Shown here: piece after piece, positions 1 to 5,776 of the stretch
Layout of the letters: each line of letters begins with the position of its first letter
Position numbering within the stretch: the stretch's first letter is position 1
Assembly: GCA_024641835.1 (NCBI GenBank)
Contig: JAHECH010000249.1
Location: forward strand, 1-6,534
DNA: 6,534 bases
Source: Deltaproteobacteria bacterium
GTDB taxonomy: Bacteria; Desulfobacterota; DSM-4660; Desulfatiglandales; HGW-15
Direction of reading: 5' to 3'
Made by a program: the position numbers and the translations under genes
The notes under the pieces: model-generated
What the model saw: the letters and a program-made list of their open reading frames with translations, nothing else
Database searches by the model: none
Told to the model about the DNA's origin: nothing

Positions 1-2
1 GC

Positions 3-158
3 CGGGAGGCGGTCTCTCAGAGCCTCAATATCGCTACAGGGACTTTCCGAGGGGCCACGGCGCAGGGCGTACGGTACAAGGAAAAGCAATCAATGTCATA
101 CTATGTTCAACCGTGCACCGTCTGTGGGGCTGTCACCGCGCAAGCCCGGACCCGCTAG
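3..158 (+). CDS. C-terminal end of an unidentified protein (partial)
   Basis: This frame is open from the left edge to a TAG at 156-158 and encodes 51 residues with ordinary, balanced amino-acid composition, for example SLNIATGTFRGATAQGVRY and later QPCTVCGAV. The other two forward frames are also open here but read as arginine/proline-rich or irregular strings, so this one is the best candidate. A single CxxC pair (PCTVCG) is present, which alone does not define a zinc site. I do not recognise the family. The stop codon overlaps that of the convergent gene on the other strand in the sequence CTAG, a compact arrangement that mildly supports both being real. The start lies outside the window. 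Confidence 0.5.
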   Translation, partial: REAVSQSLNIATGTFRGATAQGVRYKEKQSMSYYVQPCTVCGAVTAQARTR

Positions 159-850
159 GCCCAGCCTTCGGACGCGAGCGCATCATGGAGTTCGTCGGGG
201 TGGTGTCGGCAGCGAAACTCCAGACGGCTGGACTCAGCGTGAGCCTGGCTGTATGGAGCACCGGCTGACATCTGGTTCCGTTCGTGCAACTCGTGAAGAA
301 GCACAAAGCCCCGCTCCTTCTCCGTGATCGCGTCATCTATCCACACCTCCCCTTCCGGTACGAATTCATAGACGTGATCGTGCCCTCCGGCCGTGAAGTC
401 GATGTCGAAAACGCTCCGCACGAGTCGACCGTTTACGATCCAGACGTGGACACCATTCTCCAGCCTCTTCCAAAGACGTTCATGAACAGACTGCGCGTCC
501 GGCAGTTGCTTCCCATGGAGAGTTGCCTTTGCAACGTCACCCGCGCGGCGCCGTTCTCGGCGTTCGACGCGGTCTGCTTCCACGATTGCCTTTTCGTAAG
601 AAACTCCTTTGCTCATCAACTCGTTCTCGACGAGCAGGTGATCGATAAAGAACGCGCGTTCGTCATGTTCCGCCTCTTCATCGATCCAGAACTCATTGTC
701 GGGAATGTACGGATACCTGTAGTGCTGGCCAAAGTTTGTGAACTCCTCATCAAGGTGTCCGCGGACGTAGCTGCCATCCACAATCCAAACCTGAATTTCT
801 CCGCGTCTGTCATCCTTTTGAAGGTAGGGAGGTTTCAGTGTTTCTGCCAT
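155..850 (-). CDS. Hypothetical protein with two tandem copies of one domain
   Basis: A 231-residue soluble protein starting at ATG 850, preceded by AGGAG (859-855) 4 nt upstream. Residues about 21-96 align without any gap to about 136-211 at a constant offset of 115, with roughly 30 of 76 positions identical. Shared landmarks are VWIV, a G..VR motif, FT, a P..E.WID motif, ER.F, H...E...MS.G..Y..A..E..R.E. Copy 2 carries HELHER at 186-191, while copy 1 has only H71 and E75 of that motif. The two copies are joined by a basic, charged linker (about 97-134). I do not recognise a named family. The H-x3-E pair kept in both copies could bind a metal or be structural, which is inference. There is no signal peptide or membrane segment. 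The gene appears monocistronic and converges on the left-edge fragment. Confidence 0.85.
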   Translation of the reverse strand: MAETLKPPYLQKDDRRGEIQVWIVDGSYVRGHLDEEFTNFGQHYRYPYIPDNEFWIDEEAEHDERAFFIDHLLVENELMSKGVSYEKAIVEADRVERRERRRAGDVAKATLHGKQLPDAQSVHERLWKRLENGVHVWIVNGRLVRSVFDIDFTAGGHDHVYEFVPEGEVWIDDAITEKERGFVLLHELHERNQMSAGAPYSQAHAESSRLEFRCRHHPDELHDALASEGWA

Positions 851-1046
851 ATCACTCCTTTCCGAATCCGTCTTCCTCAGCCCAACGATGCGGCTCAGTG
901 AAATATGGGACGCACATGAAAATACAACCTTACTCTTTTATAAGGATTTTAGCTTCATCGTTTGCCATGCTTACAACTCGTTGTCTTGGTCCAAACCAAT
1001 GCACACAATGCCCCTGGCATGCCATGCTTTATTTGGTGCATGACTA
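851..1046. other. Intergenic gap with a single GGGACG tag and a palindrome
   Basis: No gene is supported here. Positions 902-912 (AATATGGGACG) repeat exactly the outer end of the inverted-repeat element at 2179-2189, and the similarity continues weakly with a CAT a few bases on. A perfect 10-bp palindrome TGGCATGCCA sits at 1015-1024, just past the nitrilase stop. No T-rich run follows it, so I do not call a terminator. Confidence 0.4.
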
Positions 1047-2012
1047 TCAGTCTTCAGTTGTCTTGTATGTCACCGGCAGCATCGGTCTCTCATTGACCGT
1101 TAGTTGAAATACGTCAGGTCGGGAGTAGTGGCCTGTCACATCAAAGTCGAATTTAGCCTGGGCTATCTCGGCCAGATCAAGGTCCGCAAACAGAGTGCCT
1201 TCCTGATCATATAGAGGACCTGCCAGAACCTTTCCCAACGGAGAGATGACGGCACTGCCTCCACGGCAGATGATCTCAGGCAGGTTGGCTAACTCTTCCA
1301 CCCCGGCCAGATCAGGCGGATACATGGCTTTCGTCACAAACTGGTTGCATCCCAGTACAAAGCAACGCCCCTCACAGGCGATATGGCGCAGGGTGGACTG
1401 CCAACTGTCGCGGGCATCAGCAGTGGGAGCCAGATAGAGCTCGACCCCTTTGCTGTACATGGCCATCCTCGCCAGAGGCATATAGTTCTCCCAGCAAATC
1501 AACCCTCCGACCTTGCCAAACTCAGTATCAATCACGGTCAGAGTGCTGCCATCTCCCTCGCCCCAGATCAGCCGCTCGCCACCGGTAGGCTTGAGTTTAC
1601 GGTGTTTGCCGATCAGTTGTCCGTCGGGGTTAAAGTAGAGCATGGTGCAATAGAGCGTGCCCCGACTGAATTGACTGTCCCGCTCGATGACACCTACGAT
1701 CACATATGCTTTTGATTCACGGGCCGCCGCTCCCAGCGCTTCAGTAGTCGGGCTGGGAATATCAACCGCATTGGCCCAGTAAGTTTGCCAAGTGAGTCGT
1801 CCTTGTGGGCTCCGCCTGCCAACCACTGTGCCAAAGCTCAGGCCGCGCGGGTAGGCCGGGACAAAGGCCTCCGGGAAAAGGATTAATCCTGCGCCTTGTG
1901 CAGCGGCTTCACGCGTTACGCGACATGCCTTCTCAACGGTGGCCTCGCGGTTGAAAGGAACTGGAGCAGCCTGCACGACCGCGACCTTAATTTTGGGGAA
2001 ACTTTCGACCAT
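1047..2012 (-). CDS. Nitrilase-superfamily C-N hydrolase (probable aliphatic/aryl nitrilase)
   Basis: A 321-residue cytoplasmic enzyme of the carbon-nitrogen hydrolase superfamily. Branch 1 nitrilases convert R-CN to carboxylate and ammonia through a cysteine thioimidate intermediate. The catalytic set is intact: Glu48 in LFPEAFVPAYPRG, Lys139 in KHRKLKPT, the second glutamate Glu146 in GGERLIW, and Cys173 in GLICWENYMPL. HRKLKPT...ERLIW and CWENYMPL are hallmarks of true nitrilases rather than amidases or carbamoylases, and the late GHYSRPDVFQL motif and total length also fit. Substrate range cannot be read from sequence. The start chosen is ATG 2012, because AGGAG lies 4 nt upstream. A GTG at 2024 in frame would put that site inside the coding sequence. 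No operon partner is evident: the next minus-strand gene upstream ends about 320 bp away. Confidence 0.93.
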   Translation of the reverse strand: MVESFPKIKVAVVQAAPVPFNREATVEKACRVTREAAAQGAGLILFPEAFVPAYPRGLSFGTVVGRRSPQGRLTWQTYWANAVDIPSPTTEALGAAARESKAYVIVGVIERDSQFSRGTLYCTMLYFNPDGQLIGKHRKLKPTGGERLIWGEGDGSTLTVIDTEFGKVGGLICWENYMPLARMAMYSKGVELYLAPTADARDSWQSTLRHIACEGRCFVLGCNQFVTKAMYPPDLAGVEELANLPEIICRGGSAVISPLGKVLAGPLYDQEGTLFADLDLAEIAQAKFDFDVTGHYSRPDVFQLTVNERPMLPVTYKTTED

Positions 2013-2016
2013 TTTT

Positions 2017-2021
2017 CTCCT
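2017..2021 (-). promoter_or_regulatory. Ribosome binding site deciding the nitrilase start
   Basis: AGGAG on the minus strand ends 4 nt before ATG 2012. It lies within the codons that would follow a GTG start at 2024, so it favours the shorter 321-residue protein. Confidence 0.7.
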
Positions 2022-2180
2022 CACCTATATCCGACTGAACATCGCCTGTCGGAGAATAAAGCTGGGGTATGCGCCGTCTGACGCTGGACTCCGGATGCCT
2101 TGACATCAAGAGCAGTCAACTGCAAGGCCGTGTCAGGCAAACGCAACAGCGTCGAGCGGAGAAACTCCTTTTCGAAGGAA

Positions 2181-2265
2181 TATGGGACGGTCATAAATAT
2201 ATAACTAACCGCCGTCCAACTTTGTCCAATTCTCAAGATACTTATTTAATTATGACCGTCCCACA
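2181..2265. repeat. 85-bp inverted-repeat element with TRTGGGACGGTCATAA ends
   Basis: The left arm 2181-2196 and the reverse complement of 2250-2265 match at 15 of 16 positions. The arms flank a 53-bp A+T-rich centre. The size, AT-rich core and presence of a third copy of the outer sequence at 902-912 resemble a REP/BIME-like unit or small non-autonomous element. No transposase gene is present in the window. The assignment to a mobile class is inference; the inverted repeat itself is direct observation. Confidence 0.75.
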
Positions 2266-2332
2266 TCCCCCGATACCCCCTGTCGGGTTGAGCCGCTGAT
2301 CAGGAGATTGTTTGTATAACTAACTTTCATCA

Positions 2333-3493
2333 CTATTCCCGTTCAACTTTCGCTAGTCTCTTACCTATTAAATTTAACTTATATTTTCTAACGGATTCAG
2401 GGGATAGTATTTCACCTTCTGGACTCTGGAAATACAAAGCATCGAAAGGACATTGGACTATACATGCACCACATTGAACACACTCATCCGCTCTAGGTAC
2501 TGTGGCTATATGCCGGATTTTATCTACCTCATAGCAATTTTTTGGACAAACCTGCTCGCAGAAACCAGCGCCTTTGCACTTTCGTTCATCAAGCACAATC
2601 TTTAAGAACCTGTCTTCATGGAGACCGCTTTTAGATATGGGAGTGCTCCCCATTAAGTCCAGGCTGATGATAAGAATAACGATAAAGGACATAAAACCCC
2701 AGCGAAAGATGACTTCCCAAGTAAGTGCATTTGTCATGATGCTGAAGCCAAAAAGGCAGACCAAAGAAAGTCCCCACAGGATTAAGGGCATACGTCCGAA
2801 ATCGAAGATAACCGTGTACTTACTGAAACCTATTCCTTTCTTTTTTGGATCAAGCCACCTGGAGTAAAACGGGAAAGACACAAAAATAATAAATGGCAAC
2901 CCCCAGAGAAGAGCATTTAGAGGCAGAAGCACTTCAGGCCAAAAGCAAATCGTTATCAGAGAAGCGATAATTGAAAACGGGAATGCCCACATAATGGCCA
3001 TTTCTATTCGCTGCACCAATGAGAATCTTACTTCCCGCATCTCAATCGTTTTCTTAAGATTATTTTCAATAAACGCCGGAATATCTTCTGCATAAACTGG
3101 TCCCCAGATTACCTTCCATCGCGTTTTCTTTTCTATATGTTTGGTTTCAATACCACTAGCTGCAAGTTGTGGGAGTATCACATTTTTGTGATCCACAAGT
3201 TTTTCAATTCCGCTGGTTTTAAGGACTGAAATAACATCATGATTTGTAAAATGCCCGCCTGTCGCCCCACACCAAACATTATGTCCATTGCTATTTGCAA
3301 TCAGAAGATAACAATCAATCCTATGCAAAGCTCTTTTTACTCTCTTAGCAGTTAGGTGATAATTGCATGTTAAAAAGACAGGTGAAGTTCTGTTGGGTTT
3401 TCCAATTTTTATCACACCTGTCTTGCAGGGAATTGGTATGACTCTCAGTAGTGTTTCAAAAATATTGACAGCTATATAGTTGACCAGATTCAT
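2333..3493 (-). CDS. HgcAB-like fusion: corrinoid-binding domain, membrane helices and ferredoxin
   Basis: A 386-residue protein. Residues about 30-145 form an HgcA/CdhD-type corrinoid-binding domain, marked by NVWCGATGG (72-80), where Cys75 matches the cobalt-ligand cysteine of HgcA, then VILPQLAASG (105-114) and KVIWGPVYAEDIPAF (127-141). Four hydrophobic segments follow at about 165-185, 188-210, 236-254 and 259-281. The C-terminal ferredoxin part (about 297-356) has a standard second cluster, C338-x2-C341-x2-C344-x3-C348-P. Its first cluster is atypical (C306, C312, C316, C320; Ala309 where a cysteine is expected). In HgcAB these parts are two proteins that transfer a methyl group from a corrinoid; here they are one chain. 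The HgcA lysine after the cap motif (consensus N-V/I-W-C-A-A/G-G-K) and the HgcB C-terminal cysteines are missing, so mercury methylation should not be assumed. ATG 3493 is chosen because AGGA lies 8 nt upstream. It follows the methyltransferase stop by 4 nt, so co-translation is likely. Confidence 0.9.
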   Translation of the reverse strand: MNLVNYIAVNIFETLLRVIPIPCKTGVIKIGKPNRTSPVFLTCNYHLTAKRVKRALHRIDCYLLIANSNGHNVWCGATGGHFTNHDVISVLKTSGIEKLVDHKNVILPQLAASGIETKHIEKKTRWKVIWGPVYAEDIPAFIENNLKKTIEMREVRFSLVQRIEMAIMWAFPFSIIASLITICFWPEVLLPLNALLWGLPFIIFVSFPFYSRWLDPKKKGIGFSKYTVIFDFGRMPLILWGLSLVCLFGFSIMTNALTWEVIFRWGFMSFIVILIISLDLMGSTPISKSGLHEDRFLKIVLDERKCKGAGFCEQVCPKNCYEVDKIRHIATVPRADECVQCGACIVQCPFDALYFQSPEGEILSPESVRKYKLNLIGKRLAKVERE

Positions 3494-3497
3494 TTTC

Positions 3498-4139
3498 TTA
3501 TTCCTGAGGCTTTTTGCCAACTAATTCCATAAAATTTCCTATTTTATTTAACCTAACTGATTCTATCAGAAACCCTGCCCTTTCCGTCATTTCTGGTAGA
3601 TTCTCTACTGCCTTTGTAGTAGTCTGAGTAAAAATATAAGTAATTATTATGAGAGGAAATCTTATAAGCCAATGGGATATCTTTTTTGAAAGGCGCTTAG
3701 GTCCTACTTCATCTGCAATAAGCAGAATCCCCCTTGGCTTTAATATTCTTTTGATTTCTTTCAGGGTATATACTATTTCGTACTCGGTTAACTCAGAAAA
3801 ACAAATGCCGCTCATCACGATGTCATAATTTCCCGATTTTTCGCCATCAAGTTCAGCAACACCCATTTCAAAAAACTCCACGTTTTGTGTTACATTCATC
3901 TCATCCGCTCGTTTTTGTGCGATCTTTAACATGCGTAGGTTTATATCAATTCCCTTTACATTTGCACCTTTCTGAGCAGCCCTTAGCGATAATGCACCAG
4001 TTCCACAGCCAATATCAAGAACCTTCTGTCCATCTTTGATGTAACATGCCAAACGATCATAAGCCTTCTCTAATTTTCCAAGTGTAAGAATGCGAATGCC
4101 CGCATCATATCTGCTTGGGGCTGATTCCAATACCTTCAT
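3498..4139 (-). CDS. cpaM: Class I SAM-dependent methyltransferase, corrinoid protein-associated (CpaM type)
   Basis: At least 213 residues. Motif I is VLDIGCGTG (40-48), with the ribose-binding acid Asp65 in GIDIN, then a central YDIVMSG strand and the post-motif LKPRGILLIADE typical of the Rossmann methyltransferase fold. The N-terminus ESAPSRYDAGIRILTLGKL resembles methyltransferases found beside HgcAB-like corrinoid proteins, which I recall being named CpaM. The symbol rests on that resemblance and on the neighbour gene. A hydrophobic stretch late in the protein (HWLIRFPLIIITYIF) may contact the membrane, where its partner resides. The likely role is methylation connected with the corrinoid protein; the direction and substrate are unknown. 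ATG 4139 is the first ATG of the conserved protein but has no Shine-Dalgarno site. AGAGG at 4169-4165 is ideally placed for an ATT at 4157-4155 in frame. Extending to ATG 4316 would read through an intron remnant and is rejected. Confidence 0.85.
   Translation of the reverse strand: MKVLESAPSRYDAGIRILTLGKLEKAYDRLACYIKDGQKVLDIGCGTGALSLRAAQKGANVKGIDINLRMLKIAQKRADEMNVTQNVEFFEMGVAELDGEKSGNYDIVMSGICFSELTEYEIVYTLKEIKRILKPRGILLIADEVGPKRLSKKISHWLIRFPLIIITYIFTQTTTKAVENLPEMTERAGFLIESVRLNKIGNFMELVGKKPQE
3502..3505 (-). promoter_or_regulatory. Ribosome binding site deciding the start of the HgcAB-like gene
   Basis: AGGA lies within the last codons of the methyltransferase gene, 8 nt before ATG 3493. An alternative TTG start at 3520 would overlap the upstream gene and lacks such a site. 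Confidence 0.65.
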
Positions 4140-4164
4140 TAAAATATAGGTGCTAATTTTATAT

Positions 4165-4171
4165 CCTCTCC
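4165..4171 (-). promoter_or_regulatory. Shine-Dalgarno site pointing to a possible ATT start of the methyltransferase gene
   Basis: GGAGAGG on the minus strand ends 7 nt before the in-frame codon ATT at 4157-4155. The nearest ATG, 4139, is 25 nt away from it, and no other start codon lies at a usable distance. Either initiation is at ATT, giving STYILMKVLES, or the ATG is used without a good site. Confidence 0.5.
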
Positions 4172-4206
4172 GTATAATTCCAAATGCTCTAAAGTCCACA
4201 TAATTG

Positions 4207-4320
4207 GGATAGGGGGGAGCCTCGCGGCGACGCCCTTGCCCTTTTCCTAGCCTTAGGCTCCGCGAAAACCCGGCATGGGGACTTTCACCCCACAAGTCCT
4301 GTGCCATGCCCGGCACACAC
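4207..4320 (-). mobile_element. Truncated 5' end of a group II intron
   Basis: Read on the minus strand, the segment begins GTGTGTGCCGGGCATGGCAC, matching the GUGYG start of bacterial group II introns. It then has the domain I signature hairpin GGGGTGAAAGTCCCC and, further on, AAGGGCAAGGGCGTC followed by the hairpin GCC-GCGA-GGC. The last block resembles the intron block normally followed by a GGAATCTGAAGG-like sequence, but the match breaks off at about 4207-4215. Domains beyond early domain I and the reverse transcriptase/maturase are absent, so this is a relic that cannot splice. Identification is from remembered consensus, not a covariance-model search. It points in the same direction as the downstream methyltransferase gene, and its reading frame causes the spurious 59-residue N-terminal extension of that gene. 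Confidence 0.6.
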
Positions 4321-4332
4321 GATGAGAGCAGC

Positions 4333-4353
4333 GAAGACCGTTAACACGTCTTC
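4333..4353 (-). repeat. Small hairpin between the toxin gene and the intron relic
   Basis: GAAGAC (4333-4338) and GTCTTC (4348-4353) form a 6-bp stem with a 9-nt loop. It lies about 40 bp past the DUF5615 stop and could be a weak 3' structure. No T-run follows on the minus strand, so it is not a typical intrinsic terminator. Confidence 0.35.
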
Positions 4354-4391
4354 CGCCGGATTGAGATGTTCTCGCACCTCCGGTTTATTCA

Positions 4392-4739
4392 CTACTTGGC
4401 AAATCGGACTTGCCTTTCGGTCACAACGAGAAAGGAATTAGGTATTCTGTCAGAATATCTTTCAAGGAGACGTGTCAAGATTTGAATTTTCGAAGCAGGC
4501 CTTTCATCTTCGAGACGAAGCAATATGACACCCCTATGAAGTTGGCCATCTCGATAGACTTTTTCTCCGAAGCCCTTGTCGTTTGTGATTAGGATCCATT
4601 TCTCACTAAGCGCCTTTCTGATAATGTCATCATCTTCCATGCCTCTAGCCTCATCGAACACAGAGAACACATCGTGATTCTGATCCCGAAGCCAAGAGGC
4701 CACGGCCGGTCCAGTGCACTCATCAACCAGGAACCTCAT
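4392..4739 (-). CDS. DUF5615 PIN-like protein (probable toxin of a VapBC-like pair)
   Basis: A 115-residue protein of the DUF5615 (PIN-like) family. Family members are thought to be RNases acting as toxins of type II systems. The visible pattern is MRFLVDE at the N-terminus (Asp6, Glu7), the acidic run EDDD at 35-38, TNDKGFG at 52-58 (Asp54), and GVILLRLED in the last core strand. These acidic positions match the expected metal-binding site of PIN-like nucleases. The start ATG overlaps the stop of the upstream DUF433 gene by 4 nt (ATGA), so the two are translationally coupled, with the antitoxin first. RNase activity is inferred from the family. Confidence 0.88.
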   Translation of the reverse strand: MRFLVDECTGPAVASWLRDQNHDVFSVFDEARGMEDDDIIRKALSEKWILITNDKGFGEKVYRDGQLHRGVILLRLEDERPASKIQILTRLLERYSDRIPNSFLVVTERQVRFAK

Positions 4740-4987
4740 GAGATGGGCTCAACTTCCAAGGGCATGAACTCGGTCTCCTTCAGAGCTTTGGTCGCGAAAA
4801 GGAAGCAAGCACGGATGTCGTCGTCTGTAAGTCCTTTGTATTCCTCAAGAATCTCTTTCTCCGTTGCGCCGTGCGCCAGAAGATTCAGTATGAAATCCAC
4901 GGTCAAACGAGTCCCCCGAATGACGGGTTTCCCTACCATGACCTTCGGATTCAGGACTATCCGCTCAAGTAATTTGTCGTCTTTCAT
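4736..4987 (-). CDS. DUF433 protein (probable antitoxin, VapB45-like)
   Basis: An 83-residue protein with the DUF433 core: RIVLNPKVMVGKPVIRGTRL near the N-terminus, then LLAHGATEKEILEEYKGLTDDDIRACFLFA. The domain has a helix-turn-helix-like fold and is usually encoded immediately upstream of PIN-like toxins, as here. It is expected to bind the DUF5615 partner and the pair's own promoter. The final segment, ALKETEFMPLEVEPIS, is an acidic tail suited to contact the toxin. AGGAG at 4999-4995 lies 7 nt before the ATG. The end of the gene overlaps the toxin start in ATGA. Confidence 0.9.
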   Translation of the reverse strand: MKDDKLLERIVLNPKVMVGKPVIRGTRLTVDFILNLLAHGATEKEILEEYKGLTDDDIRACFLFATKALKETEFMPLEVEPIS

Positions 4988-5072
4988 CTCTTTTCTCCTT
5001 TGTGAAAGCAGAATATCAAAATTCCATAGGGAAGGAAAAGCAAGTTTTTTCGCAGCCCAACTCCCGGATCAG

Positions 5073-5122
5073 CGGCCCTGAGCGAGCGCAGCGCGTCGAC
5101 CCTTCAACATGACTCAGGGCCG
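5073..5122. repeat. Palindromic intergenic repeat
   Basis: CGGCCCTGAG (5073-5082) is perfectly inverted at 5113-5122, separated by 30 nt. The motif CCCTGAGCGAGCGCAGCGCGTCGA resembles CCTGAGCGAAGTCGAAGG-type palindromic repeats that I recall as common between genes in many environmental bacterial genomes. It lies upstream of the DUF433/DUF5615 operon, away from any stop codon. Confidence 0.6.
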
Positions 5123-5207
5123 ATGCTGAGCAACGTCGAACCATCGAACGGGCCAATGGATTACGTGGCCAAAGTCTGAGAGAAATTTAGGGCTGACCCC
5201 GTTCCCG

Positions 5208-5390
5208 CTACTTCTCTCCCCAGGTTTTCCTGGCGCGCGCGATCTTTTTTTGAACAGTCGCCCAGGTTTTGGTCGTCAAAAAAGATTCTCCGAAGCGTTC
5301 AACCATCTTGTTGAACATGCCATATGGCGCCGTAAAACTAAGCTCGTCAGTTCTAAGGAACTTGCTGGTGGACGAATCCCCGCCGTCATC
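5208..5390 (-). pseudogene. C-terminal remnant of an unidentified gene
   Basis: Sixty residues are open from just after an in-frame TAA (5393-5391) to a TAG at 5210-5208. They contain no ATG until FNKMVERF in the middle, apart from an ATG immediately before it. The segment reads like real protein: FLRTDELSFTAPYGMFNKMV, then ERFGESFLTTKTWATVQKKI, ending ARARKTWGEK. There is no Shine-Dalgarno site at either ATG. Upstream, another frame gives SVLPLDKMTAGIRPP, so a frameshift may have split the original gene. I do not recognise the family. The adjoining GGCTGACCCCGTTCCCG tag suggests decay linked to repeat insertion or deletion. Confidence 0.4.
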
Positions 5391-5776
5391 TTATCCAGCG
5401 GTAAAACAGATTCCGTGTTTGTTATCCTTTCATGAATACTCTACGCTACGCAAAAGCTATTGCACCCGATCAGAAACTGCAAGGCAAACTTCAGTGAAAC
5501 CCCATCGATCGCCGGTTTCATACTACCATTGCAACCACCTCAACCGATCTCCTGAGAGTTTGAGCAGAAATATTTTTATGGCACCGTTGGGTGATATGCC
5601 AAGCGTACCCCGGAATTTAATGTCGCTTTGCTCTTGCTATACACCTTGGACTAAGACGGCCTTATGGCCTTCGAAAACGCATTATAAGCCCGGTTTAGGG
5701 GGGCAGATTTAGAATTATACCATGGACATCGGTTACTTAACGTGGCCCGACCCCATTCCAACTATTTTTATTCGAT

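Larger units (their letters stand above)
2013..2332. other. Intergenic region upstream of the nitrilase gene
   Basis: About 320 bp without a supportable gene. It contains the nitrilase ribosome site, a small palindrome CTTGA-CA-TCAAG at 2099-2110 that could be a regulator site, the inverted-repeat element at 2181-2265, and a 10-nt direct repeat TATAACTAAC at 2200-2209 and 2315-2324. Open frames across it on both strands (2021-2236 minus, 2069-2299 plus) run through the repeat and show no recognisable protein. I could not identify a convincing sigma70 promoter for the nitrilase. Confidence 0.5.

Noticed and set aside
214..300. HELHER as a classical HExxH zinc-protease motif
   Set aside because: The spacing is H-E-x-H-E, not H-E-x-x-H, so a zincin cannot be claimed.
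284..901. Forward ORF of 205 codons
   Set aside because: It lies antisense to the 231-residue gene, whose internal duplication, ribosome site and composition show that the minus strand is coding.
2013..2024. GTG start of the nitrilase at 2024
   Set aside because: The Shine-Dalgarno site would lie inside the coding sequence; ATG 2012 is correctly spaced from it.
2021..2299. Short ORFs on both strands upstream of the nitrilase
   Set aside because: They run through the inverted-repeat element and resemble no protein family.
3494..3520. TTG start of the HgcAB-like gene at 3520
   Set aside because: It overlaps the methyltransferase end and has no ribosome site, whereas ATG 3493 has AGGA 8 nt upstream.
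4140..4316. N-terminal extension of the methyltransferase to ATG 4316
   Set aside because: The added residues translate the group II intron-like segment and show no methyltransferase features. The conserved protein begins near MKVLES.
4207..4320. Cobalamin riboswitch upstream of the corrinoid operon
   Set aside because: GGTGAAAGTCC superficially resembles riboswitch sequence, and a corrinoid operon makes it tempting, but the B12-box and the GCCACTG-type core are missing, while the order of motifs fits a group II intron.
5250..5712. Overlapping forward ORFs of 61 and 147 codons
   Set aside because: Composition is not protein-like, there is no ribosome site, and they are antisense to the decayed ORF.
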